Source: Centipeda noxia ATCC 43541 (GTDB taxonomy: Bacteria; Bacillota; Negativicutes; Selenomonadales; Selenomonadaceae). From it: 64,000 bases of DNA. The translations under genes and the position numbers were made by a program. Below are positions 17,092 through 25,810 of this stretch, one piece after another. The notes beneath the pieces were generated by a model. It had not been told where the DNA came from, made no database searches, and saw only the letters and a list, made by a program, of their open reading frames with translations. Positions within the stretch are counted from its first letter, which is position 1; every line of letters starts with the position of its first letter. The stretch spans positions 1-64,000 of the forward strand of contig NZ_GG749279.1 of the NCBI RefSeq assembly GCF_000160555.1. The letters are read 5' to 3'.

Positions 17092-18324
17092 TTGCAGAGG
17101 GGCGAACTAGGCGCGCTGCGCGCTGATGTAATCAATCGAGCGTGTGGGGCGTTCGCGCATATAGACGAAGTTGCGGAGATCAATACAAAGAAGGTGCTGG
17201 ACGCCATGCGTGCATGCCGTATCTCAGACGCCCATTTCAGCGTGAGCTTCGGCTATGCATACAGCGATCTCGGACGCGAGAAGCTCGATGAGCTTTATGC
17301 CCGCGTCTTTGGTGCGGAACGTGCACTCGTGCGGACACAGTTCGTCTCGGGGACACACGCACTCGCAGCGGTGCTGTTCGGCATCCTGCGCCCCGGCGAT
17401 CAGCTCGTCTCGATCACGGGGGCGCCCTACGATACGATGCAGACGGTCATCGGCTGGGCACATGAAAGCGTCGGCTCGCTCAAAGAGTTTGGCGTGGGCT
17501 ATGACGAACTGCCCATGCGGGACGGGCGTGTTGATCTGGATGGGATCGACCGCATTGTGACGGCACAGACAAAAATGGCTCTCGTTCAGCGTTCGCGTGG
17601 CTACAGCGAGCGCGAGCCGCTCAGTATCGAAGATATCCGCACGGTCAGCGCGCGCATCAAGGCGGCAAATCCGAACTGCATCGTATTCGTCGATAACTGC
17701 TACGGCGAATTCGTGGATCGGATGGAGCCGACGGAAGTCCCCACGGTTGATATCATCGCGGGTTCGCTGATCAAGAATCCGGGCGGCGGCCTTGCACCGA
17801 CGGGCGGCTATATTGCGGGGCGCAGCGATCTTGTGGAGGCGGCCTCTTATCGTCTGACGGCTCCCGGCATGGGGGATGAACTTGGTGCGAGTCTCGTCTC
17901 GAACCGTCTCCTCTATCAGGGACTATTCCTTGCGCCTCATGTGGTGGCGCAGGCGCTCAAGGGAGTGGTGTTTGCTGCCGGGATCTTCGAGGGGATCGGG
18001 TGTCGTACGTTCCCGCGCTTTACGGATGTGCGCAGCGACATCATTCAGGCGATCGTGCTCGGAGATGCAGATCGTATGAAAGCATTTGCGCGTGCGATTC
18101 AGGCAATGTCGCCTGTGGATTCGTTTGCCGCGCCGGAGCCGTGGGATATGCCGGGCTATGCCGATCAGATCATCATGGCGGCGGGGACATTCGTGCAGGG
18201 GGCGTCGATCGAGCTGAGCGCGGACGGGCCGATGCGTGAGCCGTACTGCATCTATCTGCAGGGCGGGCTGACGTTCGAGCATGCGGCACTCGGTGTGATG
18301 GCTGCTGCGGAAGCAGTTCGATGA
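17092..18324 (+). CDS. Methionine gamma-lyase family / 'aluminium resistance' PLP enzyme
   Basis: 410 residues from TTG 17092, chosen because GTGAGGG lies just upstream and the homologous N-terminus begins near there; a longer in-frame start at 17041 would run deep into the previous gene. It has the fold-type I PLP enzyme features TQFVSGTHALAAVLFGILRPGD (cofactor phosphate region), VFVDNCYGEF (Asp contacting the pyridine N) and GSLIKNPGGG with K228 as the likely PLP lysine. The family (YnbB-like, often annotated aluminium resistance or cystathionine beta-lyase) acts on sulfur amino acids, but the substrate is not certain. Confidence 0.85.
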   Translation: MQRGELGALRADVINRACGAFAHIDEVAEINTKKVLDAMRACRISDAHFSVSFGYAYSDLGREKLDELYARVFGAERALVRTQFVSGTHALAAVLFGILRPGDQLVSITGAPYDTMQTVIGWAHESVGSLKEFGVGYDELPMRDGRVDLDGIDRIVTAQTKMALVQRSRGYSEREPLSIEDIRTVSARIKAANPNCIVFVDNCYGEFVDRMEPTEVPTVDIIAGSLIKNPGGGLAPTGGYIAGRSDLVEAASYRLTAPGMGDELGASLVSNRLLYQGLFLAPHVVAQALKGVVFAAGIFEGIGCRTFPRFTDVRSDIIQAIVLGDADRMKAFARAIQAMSPVDSFAAPEPWDMPGYADQIIMAAGTFVQGASIELSADGPMREPYCIYLQGGLTFEHAALGVMAAAEAVR

Positions 18325-18695
18325 TGGTTGCTTCGTGTGTTTGGTGCGTGTCCCTCGCGAACACTTAGCTGTACAAGTGATCCGTGCTTGTACGCTTATG
18401 CCGATGAATTTTAAACGCGCTTCACTTGAACGATAAAAATTGTCGGGGCGTGCCGCGCGCTACACTCATTTGCTTCACTAGAGGGCACTTAGGGACGATA
18501 CATCTCTCATCATAGGATTGCTTCCTATTGGTGGGGGATTTTTATTTTACAAGCAAGTTCAGTTTTTCGGATATTTTTACAGATTTGTGGATATTCTTTT
18601 GCTGTTTCTTTTTGTATACTATAAATAATCAGACGAATAGAGGGCGAAAGGATTCGATGCTGTCCGAAATAAGATGTCATTTTGGAGGGGATTAT
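18325..18695 (+). other. Non-coding 371-bp gap before the ABC importer
   Basis: No convincing gene. It holds a perfect 7-bp inverted repeat GTACAAG/CTTGTAC (near 18372-18394), and the outer segments GTCCCT (near 18349) and AGGGAC (near 18490) that could close a structure of about 140 nt. An ATAGGA/TCCTAT hairpin lies near 18513. A TATACT at 18615-18620, in TATACTATAAAT, is the best -10 candidate for the importer operon. No Fur-type operator is obvious to me. Confidence 0.5.
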
Positions 18696-19814
18696 ATGAG
18701 CGTAGCGATTCACATCGAGAATGCCGTAAAAAAATACGGTGATCTCACGATCATTCCAGGGCTCACAGAACATATCCACAACGGTGAGTTCTTCACACTA
18801 CTTGGCCCTTCGGGATGTGGAAAGACAACGCTCCTGCGCATGATTGCGGGGTTTAACAGCATTGAGGGCGGCGATATCCTATTCAACGACCGGCGTATCA
18901 ACGACATCCCTGCACATAAGCGCAATATCGGCATGGTGTTCCAGAGCTACGCGATCTTCCCGCATCTGACGGTGCGTCAGAATGTGGAGTATGGACTCAA
19001 GCTGCGCGATGTGCCGAAATCGGAGATGAAGGAGAAAGTCGACCGCATTCTCGATGTCGTGCAGATTACGGACTATCAGGACCGGCTGCCCGAGCGCCTT
19101 TCGGGCGGACAGCAGCAGCGCGTTGCGCTCGCACGTGCAATTGTCATTCATCCGAGTGTGCTGCTGATGGATGAGCCTCTGTCAAATCTTGACGCAAAGC
19201 TGCGCGTCGAGATGCGCTCGGCTATCCGCGCCGTGCAGAAGAAGGTCGGCATTACGACGGTCTACGTTACGCATGATCAGGAGGAGGCACTTTCCATCTC
19301 TGATCGTATTGCGGTTATGAACAAAGGGGAGATTCAGCAGACTGCACGTCCTCAGACGATCTATGAGCGCCCTTGGAATATTTTCGTCTCGACGTTTATC
19401 GGACATTCGAACCTCTTCTTCGGGCGTGTGAAGAAATCCGACGATCAGGCGGGCGTTGTCTTTCGCGACGGTTTCGAGATGCCGATGGAGAACCTCAGTC
19501 CAGAGGCGGAGGACGGGATGGAGGTTGTGATCTCCGTGCGTCCGGAGGAGCTGTCTATACAGGAAGACGGCCTCCCGTGCAAAGTGCAGACAAAGGTGTT
19601 CCTCGGAAAATATATCAACTATAGTTTGGGGTTCTCTGACGATATGATTCTGCCGCATCAGGCGTCAATTGAGTTCTCACAGGACCTCGGCCACGCGACC
19701 CGGCAGCTCGAGGTCGGAGATACGGTTCGCCTGCGGCCCAATGCACGCAAGGTCAACATCTTCACTGCAGACGGCGCACGCAATATCCTGAAGGACGTGG
19801 TGCGTTATGAATAA
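18696..19814 (+). CDS. ABC transporter ATPase, Fbp/Afu (ferric or sugar-phosphate) type
   Basis: 372 residues from the ATG at 18696 (TTGGAGGGG upstream). Walker A GPSGCGKTT (37-45), Q-loop VFQSYAIFPH, signature LSGGQQQR (135-142), Walker B VLLMDEP, and H-loop YVTHDQEEA. A C-terminal TOBE regulatory domain occupies the last 130 residues. It energises the permease encoded 7 bases inside its 3' end. Together with the two-domain permease and lipoprotein that follow, this is an FbpABC/AfuABC-type importer; either Fe3+ or phosphorylated sugars/organophosphates could be the cargo. Confidence 0.9.
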   Translation: MSVAIHIENAVKKYGDLTIIPGLTEHIHNGEFFTLLGPSGCGKTTLLRMIAGFNSIEGGDILFNDRRINDIPAHKRNIGMVFQSYAIFPHLTVRQNVEYGLKLRDVPKSEMKEKVDRILDVVQITDYQDRLPERLSGGQQQRVALARAIVIHPSVLLMDEPLSNLDAKLRVEMRSAIRAVQKKVGITTVYVTHDQEEALSISDRIAVMNKGEIQQTARPQTIYERPWNIFVSTFIGHSNLFFGRVKKSDDQAGVVFRDGFEMPMENLSPEAEDGMEVVISVRPEELSIQEDGLPCKVQTKVFLGKYINYSLGFSDDMILPHQASIEFSQDLGHATRQLEVGDTVRLRPNARKVNIFTADGARNILKDVVRYE

Positions 19815-21462
19815 AGTAAATTTACGCTGGGATTTTTGGACGGGCGTTACCATACTCTCCATCGTGGTATTCGGACTCTTCCTGATCTATCCACTCTTTT
19901 CGCTTTTTATTTCGGCATTTCAGGATGCCGTGACAGGGGCGTTCACCCTCGAGCATTTTACGCATTTCTTTGAGCGAAAATACTATTACCAGTCGATGAT
20001 CAACAGCTTCAGCGTTACAGCGTGCGTAACGGTGCTCGCCATCGTGATCGGCACGGCGCTTGCTTACTTCATGACGCTGTACCGCGTGCGCTTTAAGAGC
20101 GCGCTTGAGATCTGCATCATCATTTCGCTGCTTTCGCCGCCCTTTATCGGTGCATATTCGTGGATCCTCATCGGCGGACGAAGCGGCATTCTCACCCAAT
20201 GGCTGCAGGAGACATTTCAGTATGAGTTCCCGTCCATCTATGGTTTTACAGGCATCCTGCTCGTCCTGACGCTCAAGCTCTATCCGTTCATCTACCTCTA
20301 TGCGGCGGGCGCGATGAAGAATATCGACGCGGCGCTGATTGAGGCGGCGGAGAGCCTCGGCTGCAGCGGAGTCCGCAAGGTAGTGACAGTCATCGTGCCG
20401 CTTATCACACCAACGATCCTTGCGGGCGCACTCATGGTGTTTATGAACGCGATGGCGGATTTTGGAACGCCGATGCTGATTGGCGAGGGGTTCAACGTCA
20501 TGCCGGTCATGATCTACTCGGAGTTCATCAACGAGGTCGGCGATCAGGCGAATTTTGCGGCGGCAATGGCAGCGATTATGGTTGTCATCACCTCGACGAT
20601 CTTTCTCCTGCAAAAGTATGTCGTGAGCCGCAAGTCGTTCACAATGAGTTCGCTTCGTCCTATTGAGGTGAAAGAGATGAAGGGCGCGGGAAATGTCCTT
20701 ATGCACGCTCTCATCTATCTCCTTGTCGCCGTTTCTATGATCCCGCAGCTCGTCGTTATCTATACCTCGTTTCTGGAGACGCGGGGTGCGGTCTTTACCG
20801 GCGGTTATTCCTTCGATAGCTATACGACGATCTTCAGCAGTCTCGGTACGGCGATCTCGAATACCTATCTCTTCAGTACGACGGCGATTCTCGCCATTGT
20901 CTTCCTCGGAATGACGGTTGCCTACCTTACAACGCGGCGCAAAAGCATACTCACAGACATCATCGACACGCTGACGATGTTCCCGTATATCATCCCAGGC
21001 TCGGTGCTGGGCATCACGCTTCTCCTCGCGTTCAATGAGGAGCCGCTGCTCCTCTCGGGAACGGCGCTCATCATCATCATCTCGCTCATCATACGACGCC
21101 TGCCCTATACGCTGCGATCGAGCTCGGCGATTCTCTATCAGATCAGCCCGAGCATTGAGGAGGCGTCGATCAGTCTCGGTGCATCGCCGCTCAAGACCTT
21201 CTTCAAGGTGACGGCGATCATGATGCTCCCCGGCGTCATGAGCGGCGCGATCCTCTCGTGGATCACGGCGATCAATGAGCTCAGTTCCTCAGTCATCCTG
21301 TTTACGGGAGCAACGAAGACGATGTCGGTCGCGATCTATACGGAGGTTATCCGCGCCAGCTACGGTACAGCGGCCGCCCTTTCGACGATCCTCACACTCA
21401 CGACAATCGCTGCGATGGTGATCTTCTTCAGGGTCTCGGGCAGCAAGGATGTAACGCTCTGA
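19807..21462 (+). CDS. ABC transporter permease, fused two-domain FbpB type
   Basis: 551 residues with about 12 membrane helices: two BPD_transp_1 units in tandem. The first EAA-like loop is at EAAESLGCSGVRKVVTVIVPLITP, the second at EEASISLGASPLKTFFKVTAIMMLPG. The fused architecture is typical of FbpB/AfuB. It forms the membrane channel for the ATPase at 18696 and the lipoprotein at 21531. The start overlaps the ATPase gene by 8 bases. Confidence 0.92.
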   Translation: MNKVNLRWDFWTGVTILSIVVFGLFLIYPLFSLFISAFQDAVTGAFTLEHFTHFFERKYYYQSMINSFSVTACVTVLAIVIGTALAYFMTLYRVRFKSALEICIIISLLSPPFIGAYSWILIGGRSGILTQWLQETFQYEFPSIYGFTGILLVLTLKLYPFIYLYAAGAMKNIDAALIEAAESLGCSGVRKVVTVIVPLITPTILAGALMVFMNAMADFGTPMLIGEGFNVMPVMIYSEFINEVGDQANFAAAMAAIMVVITSTIFLLQKYVVSRKSFTMSSLRPIEVKEMKGAGNVLMHALIYLLVAVSMIPQLVVIYTSFLETRGAVFTGGYSFDSYTTIFSSLGTAISNTYLFSTTAILAIVFLGMTVAYLTTRRKSILTDIIDTLTMFPYIIPGSVLGITLLLAFNEEPLLLSGTALIIIISLIIRRLPYTLRSSSAILYQISPSIEEASISLGASPLKTFFKVTAIMMLPGVMSGAILSWITAINELSSSVILFTGATKTMSVAIYTEVIRASYGTAAALSTILTLTTIAAMVIFFRVSGSKDVTL

Positions 21463-21530
21463 TATTTCCCTCGGGTCCTCAGGCGAAAGCCTTTGTTATA
21501 GATAGCAATTCTGTCAAAGGAGGTTTTCTC

Positions 21531-22562
21531 ATGAAGTTCAAGAAAACATTTGCCGTCCTTGCGGCATCTCTGCTGCTCGGCGGCGCGCTCGCCGGCTGCG
21601 GCGGAGGAGAGAAGAAGGCGGCGGAGGCGGATGACAATCAACTCGTCATCTACTGTCCGCATCCGCTGAGCTTTATCAATCCGCTCGTCGAGGAGTTTGA
21701 GAAACAGAGCGGTGTGAAGGTTGAGGTTATCGCGGCAGGCACGGGTGAGCTCCTCAAGCGCGTCGAGTCCGAAAAGGCGAATCCGCTCGGCGATATCTTC
21801 TGGGGCGGTTCGCTTAACACGATGAAGCCGAAGGCAGATCTCTTTGAGAACTACACTTCGGTGAACGAGGATCATATCCAGGCCGCGTTCAAGAATGTCG
21901 AGGGACCGATGACGCGCTTTACGGATATCCCGAGTGTCATCATGGTCAACACGAATCTCCTCGGCGATGTAAAAGTCGAGGGCTATGAGGACTTGCTGAA
22001 CCCTGCGCTCAAAGGAAAGATCGCGTTTGCTGATCCGTCGAAATCCTCCTCGTCCTATGAGCATCTTATCAACATGCTCTATGCAATGGGGAACGGGGAT
22101 CCTGACAAGGGCTGGGACTATGTGGAAAAATTCTGCCGCAATCTCGACGGCAAGCTGCTTTCCGGATCGTCTGCGGTCTATAAAGGCGTTGCAGACGGTG
22201 AGTATGCGGTTGGCCTGACCTTTGAGGAGGGCGGCGCAAAGTACGTTGCAGACGGTGCCCCAGTGAGACTTGTCTACATGAAGGAGGGCGTCATCTCCAA
22301 GCCGGACGGCATCTATATCATCAAGAACGCAAAGCATATGGCGAATGCGAAGAAGTTCATCGACTTCATCACGAGTAAGGAAGCACAGAGCATTATCACC
22401 TCCTCGCTCCATCGCCGCTCGGTGCGTGACGATGTAGATCCGCCGGTTGGTCTCCTGCCGAAGGATCAGATCAAGATCATCGACGATGAGGAGCAGGTAG
22501 TCGAGAAGAACAAGAAGGCATGGCTCGATAAGTTCAAGGATATCTTTACGAGTGTGCAGTAA
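21531..22562 (+). CDS. Substrate-binding lipoprotein, AfuA/FbpA-like
   Basis: 343 residues. A type II signal peptide with lipobox LAGC puts the lipidated cysteine at residue 23, followed by a glycine tether. The mature protein is a class II periplasmic binding fold (LVIYCPHPLSFINPLVEEFEKQSG; GDIFWGGSLNTM; KGKIAFADPSKSSSSYEH). The WGGS motif and the lack of an obvious Tyr-Tyr iron pair look closer to AfuA-like anion or sugar-phosphate binders than to FbpA. It is the last gene before a strong terminator; a two-component system follows. Confidence 0.88.
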   Translation: MKFKKTFAVLAASLLLGGALAGCGGGEKKAAEADDNQLVIYCPHPLSFINPLVEEFEKQSGVKVEVIAAGTGELLKRVESEKANPLGDIFWGGSLNTMKPKADLFENYTSVNEDHIQAAFKNVEGPMTRFTDIPSVIMVNTNLLGDVKVEGYEDLLNPALKGKIAFADPSKSSSSYEHLINMLYAMGNGDPDKGWDYVEKFCRNLDGKLLSGSSAVYKGVADGEYAVGLTFEEGGAKYVADGAPVRLVYMKEGVISKPDGIYIIKNAKHMANAKKFIDFITSKEAQSIITSSLHRRSVRDDVDPPVGLLPKDQIKIIDDEEQVVEKNKKAWLDKFKDIFTSVQ

Positions 22563-22584
22563 TATTTGTGCCGCGTAATGCAGG

Positions 22585-22616
22585 ATACCGGAAGGAGAGA
22601 ATCCTTCTGGTATTTT
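22585..22616 (+). terminator. Terminator after the ABC importer operon
   Basis: A 12-bp stem ATACCGGAAGGA/TCCTTCTGGTAT with GAGAA loop, then TTTT. Confidence 0.85.
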
Positions 22617-22632
22617 GTATGAATTGATATTC

Positions 22633-22641
22633 TGTTATAAT
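22633..22641 (+). promoter_or_regulatory. Extended -10 promoter of the histidine kinase gene
   Basis: TGT followed by TATAAT (22636-22641), with a weak -35 (TTTTGT at 22613-22618) overlapping the terminator tail. Confidence 0.6.
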
Positions 22642-22681
22642 AGAGTCGAAAGTCATCGAATTTCACGAAAAGGAGGCGCGT

Positions 22682-24424
22682 ATGCGGCGGTTCCAAGACG
22701 AAGTGCGAAGCGCACTTATGAAGTATGCGCTTGTTCCGGGCTTTCTCATAACGTTGATCTGTATTCTGCTTGCGGGAATCTACTGGGATCGAAATGTGGC
22801 AGCACGCACAGAGGAGGAGGCACGGACCGCAGGCGACATCTTTACGGAGCTGACGCGGGACTATGAGGCGCGTGCAGCAGCGATTGCCAAGAACGGCATC
22901 GGAGGACTGCACGGGGGCGGAGAAGAACGCCGCATGTCCTTTGAGCGCATCTATGCGGAGCTGAATCTGCATGGTGCACTTCCGGACTTCTATCTGCTTG
23001 ATGCAGAGCGCCGCATCCTCTTTCAGACGAAATCCGATGTTCCGGCATATCTCTCGCTGCCGCCGCTGCAATGGGGCGTGTTCTCGCGCATGAATGCGCG
23101 GACGGGCTGTATTGAGGAATTTGTTCCGCACAGTGATCGGGAGTGGGACTATATTGTCGGTCAGGCGATCCGCGCATCTTCGTCCGGCGCAGAGACCAGA
23201 ACCACCCGGGAACAGACGGCGGAGGGCTACGCGGTCTTTGTAGTATCAATGCGTGAGCTCGAGAAACGCCTCCAGACGGGCGAGAAGATTCACTTTGTCA
23301 TTGCTGACAGCGAGGGCCGTGCTCCGTTTTCTACAATGACGACCTTCCGCGACTCCGTATTTCATAAACTCGCGCCGGAGCTGACGGATGCGCATGGGCT
23401 CGTTGAGGTAGACGGGCAGCGCTTTTATGCAGCGCAGGAGCCCGTGCTTGACGGGAAATTCACAGTTTATGCACTCCTTCCTGTCGGCAGCCGTATCGCG
23501 CAGTTTGCAACCGGGGCGGTGATCCTCCTCGCTGTATTTCTGCTCATGATTCCTTTGATCTTCCTCAGTGTGCGGCGTGAGACGGCGGAGAAAACAAGGG
23601 CGATGGATGAACTCGTCGACGCCTTCCGTGCAGTTCGGCACGGGAACCTTGACCGCACGCTCACGATTCGTACAGGGAATGAGTTCGAGGAGATTGCGGG
23701 CGAATACAACCGTATGGTGCAGAGCCTCGTCCGTCTCATAAAGGAGAATGAAGCAGAGGCGCGCGCAGGGGTGATTTCCGAACTGCGGCAGCTTGAGTCG
23801 CAGTTCAATCCGCATTTTCTCTTCAACACGCTTGAGAATATTAAGTTCATGACGAAGCTTGAACCTGACGCAGCAGTGCGCATGATTACGGCGCTTTCGG
23901 CGCTCCTGCGCTACAGTATTGACAACCGCGTACAGCGCGTTCCGCTGGCGGAGGATATTCGCCATCTCGAAAATTACATTGAGATTCAGCGCCAGCGTTT
24001 CGGTGCGCGCTTGGATTACCGGCAGTGCATCGACGAGGAGGCAAAGAACTGCCTCGTTCCCAAGCTTTTGCTGCAGCCCGTCGTGGAGAATGCCGTTCAC
24101 TATGGCGCGGATGCGGAGGGAAATATCCGCATTTGTACGCATGTTTCCATTGCGGACGATCAGCTGTGTATTGTCATCAAAGATGCAGGGCCCGGCATGG
24201 GGGCGGAGACGCTTTGCCATCTGCGCACCATGATGGAACGCAGGGAGAACAATTCTGTTCATACGGGAATCTATAATATTCACCGACGCATCCAGCTCCT
24301 CTATGGCAGCGCATACGGCGTGCAGATTTCAACGCCGAAGGGGGGCGGTACGCTCGTTGAAATGGTGCTTCCGGTGAAGCGCGGGAAGGGAGATGAGGAT
24401 GATGCGGCGTATTCTCATCGTTGA
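22682..24424 (+). CDS. Sensor histidine kinase, YesM/LytS-like (His_kinase family)
   Basis: 580 residues. TM1 is about 17-34, an extracytoplasmic sensor of about 235 residues follows, and TM2 is about 275-297. HAMP is at 298-352, then the His_kinase segment QFNPHFLFNTLENIKFM with phospho-acceptor H378, and the ATPase domain with N-box Asn470 (VVENAVHYGAD) and G-box DAGPGMG (501-507). AAAAGGAGG precedes the ATG. It overlaps the response-regulator gene. Its position right after the Afu/Fbp-type importer suggests it senses that importer's substrate, as in HptRSA-like hexose-phosphate systems. Confidence 0.93.
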   Translation: MRRFQDEVRSALMKYALVPGFLITLICILLAGIYWDRNVAARTEEEARTAGDIFTELTRDYEARAAAIAKNGIGGLHGGGEERRMSFERIYAELNLHGALPDFYLLDAERRILFQTKSDVPAYLSLPPLQWGVFSRMNARTGCIEEFVPHSDREWDYIVGQAIRASSSGAETRTTREQTAEGYAVFVVSMRELEKRLQTGEKIHFVIADSEGRAPFSTMTTFRDSVFHKLAPELTDAHGLVEVDGQRFYAAQEPVLDGKFTVYALLPVGSRIAQFATGAVILLAVFLLMIPLIFLSVRRETAEKTRAMDELVDAFRAVRHGNLDRTLTIRTGNEFEEIAGEYNRMVQSLVRLIKENEAEARAGVISELRQLESQFNPHFLFNTLENIKFMTKLEPDAAVRMITALSALLRYSIDNRVQRVPLAEDIRHLENYIEIQRQRFGARLDYRQCIDEEAKNCLVPKLLLQPVVENAVHYGADAEGNIRICTHVSIADDQLCIVIKDAGPGMGAETLCHLRTMMERRENNSVHTGIYNIHRRIQLLYGSAYGVQISTPKGGGTLVEMVLPVKRGKGDEDDAAYSHR

Positions 24425-25187
24425 GGACGAAGAGATCATTCGCCAGGGGCTTGTCTGTACGATCGACTGGCTCAGCATGGACTGCGTTGTCGTAGGCGAT
24501 GCGCCCGACGGCAAGGCAGGGCTGGAACTTTTGCGCAGAGAACGCCCGGACATCCTGCTGACGGATATTCGGATGCCGCGCATGGATGGGATTGAGATGG
24601 CGGAGCATGCGCGTGCAGAGGGAATCCTGCCGCATCTTGTTTTCCTGACGAGCTACGCGGAGTTTGGATATGCGAAGAAAGCGATCGAACTGCGGGCAGT
24701 GGACTATCTGCTGAAGCCGGTGGATGAAAAGGAACTCGCCGCACTCATGCAGCGGCTTGCCGGTGAGGAGCAGGCGCGCGGGGCGGAGGAATCCCCGATG
24801 GATCGTATTGACTGGCGGCATTACTTTGAGGATGATGCGCTTAACCCCTATGTGCGGCATGCAATGGAGCGTATTCGGAGAGACTACCGCGAAAAGCTCA
24901 GCATCGAGCTCCTCGCCGAGGAGGCGGGTGTCAGCGCCAGTTATCTGAGTCGTAAATTCAAGGAAGCCGCCGGACAGACTTTCCTCGAACTTTTGACGCG
25001 GGAGCGCCTGCAGAGGGCAATGTCTCAGCTTGCCTCGGGCAAGTATCGTGTCTATGAGGTTGCCGAGGAAAATGGCTTCGGCGATTATAAAAATTTTTGT
25101 ACGGCATTCAAAAAATACACGAAGAGTTCGCCGCGTGAGTTTATGCAAAATCCAAAAGGTATCGCGCAGCGGCGGGACGAAGAGTAA
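24399..25187 (+). CDS. Response regulator, REC + AraC-type DNA-binding domain (YesN-like)
   Basis: 262 residues if ATG 24399 is used (GGGAAGGGAG sits about 8 bases upstream; ATG codons at 24393 and 24402 are also possible). It is a REC domain with the acidic pocket EDEE near the N-terminus and phospho-acceptor Asp in LLTDIRMPRMDG (D56 in this numbering), then the LLKPVDEKE lysine. The C-terminal AraC/XylS double helix-turn-helix covers about the last 100 residues (EEAGVSASYLSRKFKEAAGQ; VAEENGFGDYKNFCTAFKKY). It pairs with the kinase and likely activates the importer operon. Confidence 0.93.
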   Translation: MMRRILIVEDEEIIRQGLVCTIDWLSMDCVVVGDAPDGKAGLELLRRERPDILLTDIRMPRMDGIEMAEHARAEGILPHLVFLTSYAEFGYAKKAIELRAVDYLLKPVDEKELAALMQRLAGEEQARGAEESPMDRIDWRHYFEDDALNPYVRHAMERIRRDYREKLSIELLAEEAGVSASYLSRKFKEAAGQTFLELLTRERLQRAMSQLASGKYRVYEVAEENGFGDYKNFCTAFKKYTKSSPREFMQNPKGIAQRRDEE

Positions 25188-25225
25188 AAAAAGTCTCCTC
25201 AGGCAATCGCCTGGGGAGACTTTCG
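25186..25225. terminator. Bidirectional terminator between response regulator and cupin genes
   Basis: A 15-bp near-perfect stem from AAAGTCTCCTCAGGC (25190-25204) to GCCTGGGGAGACTTT (25209-25223) with A-run and T-run on either side. It serves both converging genes. Confidence 0.9.
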
Positions 25226-25238
25226 TTTGGGGAGAAAA

Positions 25239-25583
25239 TTATGCCTCGGGGAACGCGACGACGAGGAACATTTTAAACGGTGTATCCTTTGCCGCGTAGA
25301 CCGAGTGCGGATGCCGGGCGGGCATCACGATGCTTTCACCGGCCTTGAGCGCATAGGTCTTATCGTCAATGGTGATAACGCCCTCGCCTTCGAGCGCCGT
25401 CACAAGCGCGTCGCCTTTCGACTCATGCGTGCTGATGCCCTCGCCTTTGGCAAAGGCGAAGAGCGTGATGCCGAGTCCCTTGTTTTGGACGAGCGTTTTA
25501 CTGACAACCTGTCCCTCTGCATAGGCAACTTGATCCTTGAGCAAAAGCGCCTGCTGATGCTGAATATTATTTAAAACAGCCAT
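25239..25583 (-). CDS. Small single-domain cupin protein
   Basis: 114 residues, transcribed leftwards. It has a cupin beta-barrel pattern: motif 1 THESKGDALVTALEGEG (the usual HxH is reduced to HES) and motif 2 LKAGESIVMPARHPHSV. The MPARHPHSVYA end suggests a metal site built from fewer ligands than classical cupins. A good GGAGGAAG site precedes the ATG. A CRP-like palindrome lies 65-80 bp upstream. The likely role is a small-molecule-binding or oxidative-stress cupin; the substrate is unknown. Confidence 0.83.
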   Translation of the reverse strand: MAVLNNIQHQQALLLKDQVAYAEGQVVSKTLVQNKGLGITLFAFAKGEGISTHESKGDALVTALEGEGVITIDDKTYALKAGESIVMPARHPHSVYAAKDTPFKMFLVVAFPEA

Positions 25584-25647
25584 ATTGCTTCCTCCTCTGT
25601 ATATCTTTCTTCCTGCTCACAGGATACACGGAACATGACGGAAAAAA

Positions 25648-25663
25648 TGTGACCGAAGCCACA
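25648..25663. promoter_or_regulatory. CRP/FNR-like palindrome upstream of the cupin gene
   Basis: TGTGACCGAAGCCACA matches the CRP pattern TGTGA-N6-TCACA with one mismatch, and the flanks (AAA before, ATT after) also fit. It lies in the divergent gap between the cupin gene and the gene at 25811. Confidence 0.5.
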
Positions 25664-25712
25664 ATTCCGAGAAAAATGCTCGGGATTTAAAGAGATACAA
25701 AATTTTTTCTGG

Positions 25713-25741
25713 TTGTCAAATGTCCGTCGTTGTCCTATAAT
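25713..25741 (+). promoter_or_regulatory. Promoter of the cysteine-cluster protein gene
   Basis: TTGTCA (25713-25718), 17 bp, TATAAT (25736-25741). Confidence 0.78.
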
Positions 25742-25810
25742 AACAGACAGAGTGTTCTGGGGAAATGATATATGAGAGTATTTCGGCAGAGGGCTGAGGA
25801 GGGGTAGATT

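Noticed and set aside
18325-18695. Fur box before the Fbp/Afu-type importer
   Set aside because: No GATAAT-type inverted repeat could be found by eye.
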